Source: Pseudomarimonas salicorniae (GTDB lineage: Bacteria > Pseudomonadota > Gammaproteobacteria > Xanthomonadales > Xanthomonadaceae). Taken from it: a DNA stretch of 64,000 nt. The translations under genes were made by a program, and so were the position numbers. The stretch is from positions 209,221-273,220 of the forward strand of contig NZ_JALNMH010000006.1 of NCBI RefSeq assembly GCF_023156535.1, in the 5' to 3' direction. The notes beneath the pieces are model-generated. The model had not been told where the DNA came from, searched no databases, and was given only the letters and a program-made list of their open reading frames with translations. Below, in pieces: positions 32,986-47,612 of this stretch; position 1 is the stretch's first letter; each line of letters begins with the position of its first letter.

Positions 32986-34695
32986 ATGGCCACCCCCGTC
33001 TCCCGACTCCCTCGCCAGGGCGCCGACGCTGCCAGTGAGCGGCCGCGCCTGGGCCGCATGCTGAAGGATCTGGGCCTGCTCACCGCTACCCAGCTGGAAT
33101 ACGCGCTGCAGAAACAGGAGGTGGAGCAGGACCGGATCGGCAACATCCTGGTCGGAAACGGCCTGGTCCTCGAGCACGACGTGGCCAAGGTGATTGCCGA
33201 GCAGCGTGGCATTCCCTTCGTGCCCGCCTCCGACCTGCCCCAGCCCGACGCGGGCGTGCTCGCCCTGTTCAACCGCGAGCTGTGCCTGGCCAATCGCTTC
33301 CTGCCCTGGCGGAAGGGGGAGCGCGGGCTGGAGGTGCTGCTCGGCGATTCCGACCCCGAAGAGATCGGGCGCCTGGTCATGCAGCGCTGCGACCTGCCCG
33401 CGGTGTTTCACCAGACCGAGAATTCCAGGCTGATCCAGCAGATCCGCCAGTGTTACTACTTCGCCCAGAATCCGGTCGAGAAACTGGTCAGGCGGGAGAT
33501 CCAGCTGCTGGCCTCGGACGTCGACAACGTTGCCACCCCGGCACGGCTGCTCGACCACCTCCTGCACTTCGCCATCCGCGAGCGCGCGACCGACATCCAC
33601 ATCGCGCCCTCCGCCAAGAGCTGGCACGTGCTGTTCCGTATCGACGGCATCCTGCGCCCGATGCTGGCCTTCCCGCCCGCTCTTGCCCGCCTGCTGACCT
33701 TCGTCAAGATCAACTCGCAGATGGATATCTCCGAGCAGCGCAAGCCGCAGGACGGCAGCTTCCACACGGTGATCCTGGACAAGCCCTACACGGTGCGCAT
33801 CTCCACCCTGGTGAGCGAGGCCGGGGAGCGAATGGTGCTGCGCCTGCTGCCCGAGCGCGGCGACATGTCCGGCCTCCTGCAGCTTGGGTACCGGAAACAG
33901 GATGTCAGCCTGCTGCAGCGGATCTTCGAGCGACCCTCGGGACTGGTGCTGATCACCGGGCCGACCGGTTCGGGCAAGAGCACCACCCTGCACGCGGCAC
34001 TGCGCATGCAGTCCCTGATCGAGCGCAATGTGCTGACCGTCGAGGATCCGGTCGAGTACCGCGTGCCCGGCGCCTGCCAGACCGAGGTCAACCGCCGCGC
34101 CGGCTACGACTTCGGGTCGGCGCTGCGCAACTTCCTGCGTCACGATCCGGACGTCATGCTCATCGGCGAGATCCGCGATGGTGAGACCGCTCGGGCCGCG
34201 GTCGAGTCGGCGGCCACTGGCCACTTGGTGCTTTCCACGCTGCATGTGGCGAATGTGTTCGGGGTGATCCCGCGGTTGCGTCCGTTCGGCCTGGGCGCGC
34301 AGGAAATCGCCGACAACCTGGTGGCGATCATCAGCCAGCGACTGGTGCGAAGGGTCTGCCCGCACTGTGCCCAGCCGCAGCTGTTCGACCAGTCCACCAA
34401 GGAGTGGCTGGGTGAGCATCACAAGGGGCCCGGGCGGATGGGGGCCGGCTGCGATGCCTGCCGGGGCACCGGCTATCTCGGCCGGGTGCCGGTGTACGAG
34501 ATTCTCCAGGTCAGCCAGGCGATCGTCACCGCCATCGTCGACGAGCAGGGCCGCGAGACCCTGCTGCGCACGGCGCGGGAGAGCGGCTTCCAGCCGATGC
34601 AGGAGATGGCGAGGCAGCTGGTGGCAGACGGCCAGACCACGCACGAGGAAATCGTCCGCGTGCTGGGTGAGGCGGCGGCGGAGCACGACGCGTGA
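32986..34695 (+). CDS. mshE: Pilus extension ATPase MshE with c-di-GMP-binding MshEN domain
   Basis: A 569-residue GspE/PilB-family ATPase. Residues 21-44 (RLG-x13-L-x6-Q) and 50-73 (RIG-x13-V-x6-Q), separated by five residues, reproduce the two-motif MshEN domain known to bind c-di-GMP. Then come ERATDIHIAPSAKSWHVLFR (Asp box area), Walker A GPTGSGKSTT, Walker B MLIGEIRDGETA with STLHVANV, and the zinc-binding CPHC...CDACRGTGY. It drives pilus extension from the cytoplasm. Start 32986 has GAGG upstream; GTGA joins it to mshG. Confidence 0.93.
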   Translation: MATPVSRLPRQGADAASERPRLGRMLKDLGLLTATQLEYALQKQEVEQDRIGNILVGNGLVLEHDVAKVIAEQRGIPFVPASDLPQPDAGVLALFNRELCLANRFLPWRKGERGLEVLLGDSDPEEIGRLVMQRCDLPAVFHQTENSRLIQQIRQCYYFAQNPVEKLVRREIQLLASDVDNVATPARLLDHLLHFAIRERATDIHIAPSAKSWHVLFRIDGILRPMLAFPPALARLLTFVKINSQMDISEQRKPQDGSFHTVILDKPYTVRISTLVSEAGERMVLRLLPERGDMSGLLQLGYRKQDVSLLQRIFERPSGLVLITGPTGSGKSTTLHAALRMQSLIERNVLTVEDPVEYRVPGACQTEVNRRAGYDFGSALRNFLRHDPDVMLIGEIRDGETARAAVESAATGHLVLSTLHVANVFGVIPRLRPFGLGAQEIADNLVAIISQRLVRRVCPHCAQPQLFDQSTKEWLGEHHKGPGRMGAGCDACRGTGYLGRVPVYEILQVSQAIVTAIVDEQGRETLLRTARESGFQPMQEMARQLVADGQTTHEEIVRVLGEAAAEHDA

Positions 34696-35948
34696 AGGCC
34701 TTCTACTACCGGCTGCAGAGTCCCGCGGGCAGGGTCCGCAGCGGCGTGCTGCAGCTGGCCGTCGAGCGCGAGTTCTCGGCCCGCGTCTGGCTGGAGAAGA
34801 ACCATGACGGTGTCGTACTGAGCCTGGTGCACATCCCGCGCTGGCTGGCGATGCTGCTGAACGCGCTGGGTGGGCTCTTCGCGCGGCGGATCGACGCGGT
34901 CGAGCTCGGCGGCCTGTTGCGCGACCTTGGCGTGATGCTCGGCGCCGGCGTGCCGATGCTCAGCGCGCTCGATTCGCTGATCGAGGAAAATCGCGACACC
35001 GGCCAGCATCGGGTGGCCCGGGTCGCGCAATCGCTGTCGGACGAGCTCGGCGCCGGCGCCAGCATCAGCGAGGCATTCGGCAAGCAGCCGAATGTGTTTC
35101 CGGAGACCGTCCTGAATCTGGTGAACATCGGCCAGGAGACCGGCGCCATCGATCGCATGCTGATTGAGGCCGCCGAGCATGTCGAGCGGGTCAACAAGAT
35201 GGGCCGCGATGCGCGGCGGGCCCTGATCTACCCGGCCTTCGTGGTGGCTGCCCTGCTGCTGGTCTCCTGCGTGTGGATCTTCTACGTGATCCCCAACCTG
35301 GCCGACCTCTATCGGCAGATGAACATCGAGCTGCCGGCGATCACCGCGGCCCTGCTGGATTTCTCCGAGGTTGCCTCGGAACACGTCGAGCTCAGCCTGT
35401 TCATCCTGTTTCTGCTGATCGTGGTGCCGATCGTGCTGGTCCGGCTGAGCTGGCGGTTCCGCTCGCGGCTGCACGGGCTCGGGCACCGGCTCCCGGTGTC
35501 GCGGGTGATCATGCGCGCCTCGGGCATGGCCTTCATCACCGAGCATCTGGCCCTGCTGGTCGCCGCCGGCCTCGACATGTCGCGCAGCCTCGATGTGCTG
35601 ACCCGCTCGGTCAACGACGAGTACTACCGCTCGCGGATCATCGATGCGCACCGCTATGTCCAGCGCGGCGAGCGTCTGGCTGCGGCGATGAAGCAGGTGG
35701 GCGGCTTCCCGGCGATGGCCGTGCGGATGATCGCGGTCGGCGAGGAGACCGGCACCACCACCGCTCAGCTGCGCTTCCTCGCACAGGAATACCGGCAGCG
35801 CTTCGACCACATCATCGAATCGCTCGCCGAGGTGCTGAAGCCGGCGATCATCATCACGCTGGGCCTGATGTTCGTGCTGTTCGTGGTTGCCATGTACCTG
35901 CCGATCTACGACCTGATCCGCCAGGCGATGGCGCCACCCGCCTACTGA
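34692..35948 (+). CDS. mshG: Pilus platform protein MshG (GspF/PilC family)
   Basis: A 418-residue inner-membrane protein with two GspF domains. The first has LLRDLGVMLGAGVPMLSALD and VLNLVNIGQETGAIDRML, the second has FITEHLALLVAAGLDMSRSL and MIAVGEETGTTTAQLRFLAQ. Three membrane helices are clear (FVVAALLLVSCVWIFYVIPN, LSLFILFLLIVVPIVLV, IIITLGLMFVLFVVAMYLPI). It forms the ring on which MshE works. The start is GTG overlapping the mshE stop (GTGA). Confidence 0.92.
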   Translation: MKAFYYRLQSPAGRVRSGVLQLAVEREFSARVWLEKNHDGVVLSLVHIPRWLAMLLNALGGLFARRIDAVELGGLLRDLGVMLGAGVPMLSALDSLIEENRDTGQHRVARVAQSLSDELGAGASISEAFGKQPNVFPETVLNLVNIGQETGAIDRMLIEAAEHVERVNKMGRDARRALIYPAFVVAALLLVSCVWIFYVIPNLADLYRQMNIELPAITAALLDFSEVASEHVELSLFILFLLIVVPIVLVRLSWRFRSRLHGLGHRLPVSRVIMRASGMAFITEHLALLVAAGLDMSRSLDVLTRSVNDEYYRSRIIDAHRYVQRGERLAAAMKQVGGFPAMAVRMIAVGEETGTTTAQLRFLAQEYRQRFDHIIESLAEVLKPAIIITLGLMFVLFVVAMYLPIYDLIRQAMAPPAY

Positions 35949-35961
35949 GCCGAGGGAGCCC

Positions 35962-37800
35962 ATGAGAACGCGAGCGCAGCGGCAAACGCCACGTGGACGG
36001 CAGCAGGGAATTGCCCTGTGGGACACCCTGCTGCTGGTCACACTGCTGGCCGGCTTCCTGCTGGTGTCCTTCATCCTGATCGAGGCGCGCACTCCGCGGC
36101 AGCTGGCCGCCGACCGCAGCGCCATGGTGTCCTGGGCGCACAGCAAGATCTTCGGCTTCGCCGCGGCCAACGCCCGGCTGCCCTGTCCCGACGTCAACAA
36201 CGATGGCCTCGAGGACTGCGACGCGGCCAACGTGAGCGGGTTGCTGCCGCTGCGCACCCTCGGCCTTGATGCCGACGCGCCGATGCGCGGGCCGACCCGG
36301 ATCAACTTCGTGGTCTACCGCCCTGGCGGAAACGACCTGGCGGTGGCCGGGTCGGCGTACGAGCCGGCACACTGGGACGGGGCCCTCGAGTCCTACGGCA
36401 ACGTCAATGATCTCGACTTCTGCGCCAAGCTCGAGGGACTGATTGCGAGCGCAGCCAGCGCAGATGCCTTCAGCGTCAGCATGGCACCGGAGCTGACCCA
36501 GCCGCAGGTACGCACCGCCTCGACGCTGCGCGCCCTGTCCGACCACCTGAGCTGTCGGACCACGCTCAGCAGCGTGCATGCGATCGCCCTGTCGGTCGAC
36601 GCGGTGACCGAGGTGCAGGAAGTCTTCGACGACATCAAGAGCTCGGCCGAGCAGGCGATCATCTTCAACGCCATCACGGGCGTGTTGACCGTGGTCAGCG
36701 TAGCCGTGTCGGCGATTACCCTGGCATCGTCCATCACTACGCTGACAGCAGCTTCGACGGCGCTCGCCAGCGCGGTGCTTTCCTGCGCTGTGCTCGTAGG
36801 CTGCGCGCTGATCCCCGTGTACAGCGCCGCCGTCGCCGCGGCCAGCGTGGCGATTGGACTCTCCGCCGCCGCGGTCGCCGCCAACGCCCTGTCCCTGGTC
36901 CCGCTGGCGGTGGCGATCGGACTTGCCGCCGACGTCGCCTCGCGTGCTTCGGTAAGCGGGGGTGGTCCGCCGCCCGACAACAGCCAGCAGCTAGCGACCC
37001 TGCTGGCCACCGCGCAGGACCTGGAGGCGGCTGCCCTGCAGTATCGGCAGGAAGCCACTGCCGCGCGGACCACCGCCGATGCCTCGCAGGCTTCGGCCAC
37101 TGCCGCGCGCACCGCCGCGCATGGCCAGGCCGATGCCTGGGATCCGTCGAACACCCACGATGCCACGTTGAACCAGGCGCTCGACGCAGCCCAGGCGGCG
37201 GTGGACGCCGAGATCGCCCGCGATGCCGCGCAGGGCCAGTACGACCTGCTGGTGCAGCGGGTGAACGACCTGAACATCGAGCTCAACAACGCGATCGCCG
37301 CGCAGGCCGCCAATCCGGGCCAGACCTGGCGCGCCACCGTGGTCGCGGACCTCACCGCCCAGCGCGATGCCGCGATCGTCGAGCGTGATGCGGCCCTGGT
37401 GACCCGCAACGCGGCCAATGCGGCGGCGACGACTGCGCAGAACGACTACATCGCCGCCCGCGACCTCGCCGCATCGCGATATGCAAATGCGCCCTTCAAC
37501 GGCAACCCCTCGCAGATGATCGCCCTGATCGATGACTACCGGACCAAGTTCCTCAAGGCCCAGCGTGACGAGGCCGCAGCGGTCCAGGCCGATGCGCTGG
37601 CCGATGAGGCCGAGGCCAAGGCGATCGAGGCGAGGGCGTCCTACGTCGGCCTCAACTGTCAGGTCAATCCGCCGCCGGCGCCTACCACCGAGTGCCCAGA
37701 GCTGCCGCCAGGGGCGCCCACGCCGGGCGCCGGCCTGACGGTCTGGGCCGGCGCCAGCGCGGTGCTTGAGCAGGCCGATGGACGAGGAGCGGTGCGATGA
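35962..37800 (+). CDS. Giant prepilin-like protein 4 with hydrophobic core and alanine-rich coiled coil
   Basis: A 612-residue protein. The N terminus RGRQQG/IALWDTLLLVTLLAGFLLV looks like a prepilin leader, but +5 is Asp, not Glu. The LPCPDVNNDGLEDC loop follows at ~72-85, then LDFCAKL and LSC. Residues ~230-330 are strongly hydrophobic and small-residue rich (several membrane-length helices). Residues ~346-560 are an Ala/Asp/Gln-rich coiled coil, then a Pro-rich Cys-containing end. No known pilin has this size or tail in my knowledge. GGGAG precedes the ATG; ATGA joins it to the next gene. Confidence 0.65.
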   Translation: MRTRAQRQTPRGRQQGIALWDTLLLVTLLAGFLLVSFILIEARTPRQLAADRSAMVSWAHSKIFGFAAANARLPCPDVNNDGLEDCDAANVSGLLPLRTLGLDADAPMRGPTRINFVVYRPGGNDLAVAGSAYEPAHWDGALESYGNVNDLDFCAKLEGLIASAASADAFSVSMAPELTQPQVRTASTLRALSDHLSCRTTLSSVHAIALSVDAVTEVQEVFDDIKSSAEQAIIFNAITGVLTVVSVAVSAITLASSITTLTAASTALASAVLSCAVLVGCALIPVYSAAVAAASVAIGLSAAAVAANALSLVPLAVAIGLAADVASRASVSGGGPPPDNSQQLATLLATAQDLEAAALQYRQEATAARTTADASQASATAARTAAHGQADAWDPSNTHDATLNQALDAAQAAVDAEIARDAAQGQYDLLVQRVNDLNIELNNAIAAQAANPGQTWRATVVADLTAQRDAAIVERDAALVTRNAANAAATTAQNDYIAARDLAASRYANAPFNGNPSQMIALIDDYRTKFLKAQRDEAAAVQADALADEAEAKAIEARASYVGLNCQVNPPPAPTTECPELPPGAPTPGAGLTVWAGASAVLEQADGRGAVR

Positions 37801-38942
37801 GCGGGTTCCAGCCTCGGCGCCCGACCCAGACCGGCTTCTCGCTGATCGAGCTGGCCGCAGTGATGGTGATCCTCGCCGCGGTCGGCGGGCTCCTGTGGTT
37901 CCTGCTGCCGCGCCTGTCCCTGGTGGCTACGCCCGAAGCACGCCCGGTGAGCGAGCTGCGCGAGGCCGAACAGGCCCTGATCGGCTTCGCCATTGCCCGG
38001 TCGCGGCTGCCCTGTCCGGACACCGACAATGACGGCGTCGAGGACTGCACCGCGAGCGCCAGTGCGGGGCTGCTGCCGCAGCGTACGCTTGGCCAGGTCT
38101 TCCCCGCGCCGATCCGCTATGCGGTCAGCCGCGGCACGCTCAATGATCTGACCACGCTCAGCAATCGGTATGTGCCGCCGATCCCCCTCGGACCCACCTT
38201 GCCTGCGCCGGCGCCGCCGCCCGCGGCGGTACCCGTTCAGCTCAACGGCTTCGACCTCTGCGTGAGGCTGCGCGATGCGCAGGGTGCCGCGGTGGGCAAC
38301 ATCTCGCTTGCCGGTGGCGTCCAGGCGGCGTTCGCCCTGGCGCATCCCGGCAGCCTCGACATGGACGGCGACGGCAGCCCGTTCGATGGCGCCAGCCTGA
38401 CCCAGAGCTTTGCCCTGCCGGGCACCGCGCCGAGCAACAGCTACGACGATGTCTCGCGTGCGGTGGGAATCGGCCAGCTGGCAAGCCGGCTGGGCTGCCT
38501 CAAGCTGCTCTCGCTGGCGAATGGCGCGGCGCGCAGCGCGGGCGCGGCGCGCGATCTCTACGACTACGTCGTGCTCTACCGGGACTTCCGGGTCTTCAAT
38601 CGCGACCAGGCGGAATCGGCGCTCGACCAGGCCGAGTTCGAGGTGGCGATGGCGGCGGCCGGGCTGGCGCTGGCGATCGCCTCGGAGGCGATCTCGATCG
38701 CGGGCTCGGCGGAGTCGTTCGGCGCCGCGGCCTTCGCCATCGCCATCGCCGCGGCCAACATCGGCGTGGCCACCGCGCAGGTCGTGATCGCCGCCCAGTC
38801 GCTGGCCGATGCGCAGCAGGGCATCGTCACCGCCCAGGCCCAGCTGGACGCCGCCAACCTCTCGGTCACCAGCTACCTCAACCAGTTCAATGCCGCCGAT
38901 GCCCGCGCTCGGGCGATCGACGCAAGGGGACTCGTGCAATGA
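37797..38942 (+). CDS. Prepilin-like protein 5 with alanine-rich helical tail
   Basis: A 381-residue prepilin: leader ending RPTQTG before FSLIELAAVMVILAAVGGLL, with Glu at +5. It has SRLPCPDTDNDGVEDC (~67-82), FDLCVRL, the acidic block LDMDGDGSPFDG, then SYDDVSRAVG and LGC. From ~271 to 378 the sequence becomes Ala-rich and helical (FEVAMAAAGLALAIASEAIS, FGAAAFAIAIAAANIGVATA, QQGIVTAQAQLDAANLSV). The same order of blocks occurs in proteins 4 and 6. The role of the tail is unknown. Both ends overlap neighbours by ATGA. Confidence 0.68.
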   Translation: MSGFQPRRPTQTGFSLIELAAVMVILAAVGGLLWFLLPRLSLVATPEARPVSELREAEQALIGFAIARSRLPCPDTDNDGVEDCTASASAGLLPQRTLGQVFPAPIRYAVSRGTLNDLTTLSNRYVPPIPLGPTLPAPAPPPAAVPVQLNGFDLCVRLRDAQGAAVGNISLAGGVQAAFALAHPGSLDMDGDGSPFDGASLTQSFALPGTAPSNSYDDVSRAVGIGQLASRLGCLKLLSLANGAARSAGAARDLYDYVVLYRDFRVFNRDQAESALDQAEFEVAMAAAGLALAIASEAISIAGSAESFGAAAFAIAIAAANIGVATAQVVIAAQSLADAQQGIVTAQAQLDAANLSVTSYLNQFNAADARARAIDARGLVQ

Positions 38943-40102
38943 ACCGGCAACGCGGCTACAGCCTGCTCGAACTCGCCATCTCCCTGGTGGTGCTCTCCCT
39001 GGTCGTGGGCCTGATCTTCCGCTTCAGCGGGCTGGCGGTCGATTTCAGCAACAGCGAGCTGGAGCGTGACCTGCTGCGCTCGGCGGACTCGGCGCTGGTC
39101 GGGTTCGTCCTCGCCAACCACCGTCTGCCCTGTCCCGACAGCAATGCCGATGGCAGCGAGGACTGCGCCGGGGGCACCGCGGTCGGCGGTCTGCCCTTCC
39201 GCACCCTTGGCCTGCCGGACGCGCGGGCCCGGGCCATGCGCTACGGAATCTATCGCGCGCCCAATGCCGGCAGCGCCGCGGCCGATGCCGATCTCGGCGT
39301 GGTGCTGGACCGGATGCCCCTGCTCGAGGTGTCCGGCGTGCCGCTGGGCGCCCGGCTGGATTTCGCCGGGAACCGCAACGGCATCGACTTCTGCGCTGCG
39401 CTGCGCACCGCCAGCCTGGCCGGCTTCAGCAACAGCCGCGTGCACGCCACCGGCGGCAGCGTCGATCGCAATGTCGCCTATGCCGTCGCCTTGCCCGGGC
39501 GCACCGACGCGGGCAACAGCGGAACCCTGCTCGACGGTGTCCACACCGGCGGCTCCCCGGCCTTCGAAACCGCGGCCCGCGCCGGCAGTCGCCTGTATGA
39601 CGACCGCGTGGTGGCGGCAAGCTTCGACCGGCTGTGGGGCGAGCTGAGTTGCGGCGAGGTCGTGGCGGCGGTCAACCACGCCCACGCCAACGCGGCCAGC
39701 GCTGCGGAAGTGATCATGCAGGCCATCGCCGACTACAAGCTGCAGCTCGACCTCGCCAAGCGCATGGCCGAATCGTCGCTGGCCGGCGCGGTGGCGGGCG
39801 AGGCCGCGGCCATCGGCGGCGTGGCCCTGGCCGCCGCCGAGGCAGCGCTGGCGGTGGCCCAGACCATCCTCACCACCGGCGCCGCTGCCGCGGTCACCGG
39901 GCTGGCGGCGGCGGCTGTCGCGCTGTCCGCGGTCGGGCTCGGCCTGTCGACGGTGTCGCTGGCCATGGCCGTGATCTCGCTGGACAGCGCGACCCAGGAC
40001 GTCGCCGACTTCCTCAGCCAGGGCTATGTGGTGCGCTCGCAGGCGCTCGCCGCCCGGCTGCGCGCCAATGCCGAGGCCGCCGACGCCGCCGGCCTGTACT
40101 GA
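38939..40102 (+). CDS. Prepilin-like protein 6 with alanine-rich helical tail
   Basis: A 387-residue prepilin with a very short leader, MNRQRG, before YSLLELAISLVVLSLVVGLI. It carries NHRLPCPDSNADGSEDC, IDFCAALR, NSGTLLDGVHTGG, YDDRVVAASFDRLWGELSC, then an Ala-rich helical tail (~242-387) with membrane-like stretches (AAAIGGVALAAAEAALAVAQ, GAAAAVTGLAAAAVALSAVG, LGLSTVSLAMAVISLD). It is a clear relative of proteins 3, 4 and 5. A minor pilin or tip/adhesin component is possible. Confidence 0.68.
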   Translation: MNRQRGYSLLELAISLVVLSLVVGLIFRFSGLAVDFSNSELERDLLRSADSALVGFVLANHRLPCPDSNADGSEDCAGGTAVGGLPFRTLGLPDARARAMRYGIYRAPNAGSAAADADLGVVLDRMPLLEVSGVPLGARLDFAGNRNGIDFCAALRTASLAGFSNSRVHATGGSVDRNVAYAVALPGRTDAGNSGTLLDGVHTGGSPAFETAARAGSRLYDDRVVAASFDRLWGELSCGEVVAAVNHAHANAASAAEVIMQAIADYKLQLDLAKRMAESSLAGAVAGEAAAIGGVALAAAEAALAVAQTILTTGAAAAVTGLAAAAVALSAVGLGLSTVSLAMAVISLDSATQDVADFLSQGYVVRSQALAARLRANAEAADAAGLY

Positions 40103-40124
40103 TCGATTCCTGTTCCTCGACGAG

Positions 40125-40814
40125 ATGACCCGCATGCCCGCTCCCGACCTGCACACCCTCCCGCCCAGGCAGCGTGGTTTCAGCCTGCTCGAGCTGTCGG
40201 TGGTGCTGGTGGTCATTGCCGTGATCATCGGCGCCGTCAGCGTTGGCGGCGACATCCAGCGCAACGCCAACTACCAGCGTGTGGCAAGCCAGCACGTGCA
40301 GGCCTGGGCAGTGGTTTTCGACACCTACGCCAGCGCCAACAACCTGGTGCTTGGAGACAGCGCGACCGCACCGACCGGCAAGGTCAACGGCGCCGACAAT
40401 ACGCCGCTGTGCGGAGCCAACCTGCGCAGCGCGGTGCAGGCGGCGGGCATTCGCCTGCCGCCGGGACGTGCCGAGGGCAGCGAGGACCTCGCGGTGTACC
40501 TCGACGCCAGCGGCACGCCGCAGGAAGTCCAGGTGTGCTTCTCCAGCGTCGACTGGCACGAACCCGGTGCCACCTCGGGCACCTACGTAGTGCGGAAGCG
40601 CAATGTGATGACCCTCAGCCGCCTGTCGCCGGCACTGGCGCGCCTGCTCGACGCCTATTTCGACAACCATCCCGATGCCAGCTTCGGCCGCTTCCGCGAG
40701 CAGTCGAGGGCCGCCCAGACGACGCCCACCTCATCGACCTGGAGCCAGAACGAGTCGGCCATCGACGAGGCCCAGTCGGCGTCGCTGAGCGCCTACCTGC
40801 TGATGAACCGCTAA
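40125..40814 (+). CDS. Type IV pilin-like protein 7 (paralogue of proteins 1 and 2)
   Basis: A 229-residue prepilin closing the operon. The leader ends LPPRQRG before FSLLELSVVLVVIAVIIGAV, with Glu at +5. The body repeats the marks of pilins 1 and 2 in weaker form: DIQRNANYQRVASQHVQAW, LVLGDSATAP, AGIRLPPGRAEGSEDLAVYL, GTPQEVQVCF and LSPALARLLDAYFDNHPDA. It starts 22 bases after protein 6; ATG 40134 is an alternative start. Probably a minor pilin. Confidence 0.78.
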   Translation: MTRMPAPDLHTLPPRQRGFSLLELSVVLVVIAVIIGAVSVGGDIQRNANYQRVASQHVQAWAVVFDTYASANNLVLGDSATAPTGKVNGADNTPLCGANLRSAVQAAGIRLPPGRAEGSEDLAVYLDASGTPQEVQVCFSSVDWHEPGATSGTYVVRKRNVMTLSRLSPALARLLDAYFDNHPDASFGRFREQSRAAQTTPTSSTWSQNESAIDEAQSASLSAYLLMNR

Positions 40815-40870
40815 CGGTCCTTCCCCGTGGCGGTGCCCGGCGGTTTCGCCGGCCTGAACGCATGGGCCCC

Positions 40871-40889
40871 GGCGCCCCAGGGGGGCGCC
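40871..40889. terminator. Hairpin between the pilus operon and parE
   Basis: GGCGCCCC-AGG-GGGGCGCC forms an 8-bp GC stem 57 bases after the last pilin stop and 15 bases from the convergent parE stop. There is no U tract. A bidirectional terminator is likely from position. Confidence 0.5.
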
Positions 40890-40904
40890 CATCGTTTGAC
40901 CTGA

Positions 40905-45464
<4,560 letters not shown>

Positions 45465-45500
45465 GGGCGCGGTGCTGCGGCCGCCGGGGAAGAGGCTGAG

Positions 45501-47302
<1,802 letters not shown>

Positions 47303-47315
47303 GGGGCGGCGTGAC

Positions 47316-47612
47316 TTGCGTCGCCTGATCGCCCTGGTGCTGATCCTGATGCTGGCCGGCCTGCAGGCCAAGCTGTGGCTGGGGGAGGGCGGTCGTGCCG
47401 AGGTCGAGGCGCTGCGCGAGTCGGTCAAGCTCCAGCGCGCCGAGAACAAGCGGCTTGAGCAGCGCAATGCGGCACTCGGCGCCGAGGTGGAGGATCTCAA
47501 GTCCGGCACCGCGGCGGTCGAGGAGCGGGCCCGGACCGAACTCGGCATGATCAAGCCCGGGGAGACGTTCTACCGGGTCATCGACCCGCCGCCGGCGGCG
47601 CAGGCGCCATGA
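47316..47612 (+). CDS. ftsB: Cell division protein FtsB
   Basis: A 98-residue bitopic septal protein that forms the FtsQ-FtsL-FtsB complex. It has an N-terminal membrane helix ([20 protein letters not shown]), a WLGEGG segment, then a leucine-zipper coiled coil ([20 protein letters not shown]) and the conserved [20 protein letters not shown]. The start is TTG 47316 with GAGGGG upstream. It overlaps ispD by ATGA, as in many gammaproteobacteria. Confidence 0.93.
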   Translation: MRRLIALVLILMLAGLQAKLWLGEGGRAEVEALRESVKLQRAENKRLEQRNAALGAEVEDLKSGTAAVEERARTELGMIKPGETFYRVIDPPPAAQAP

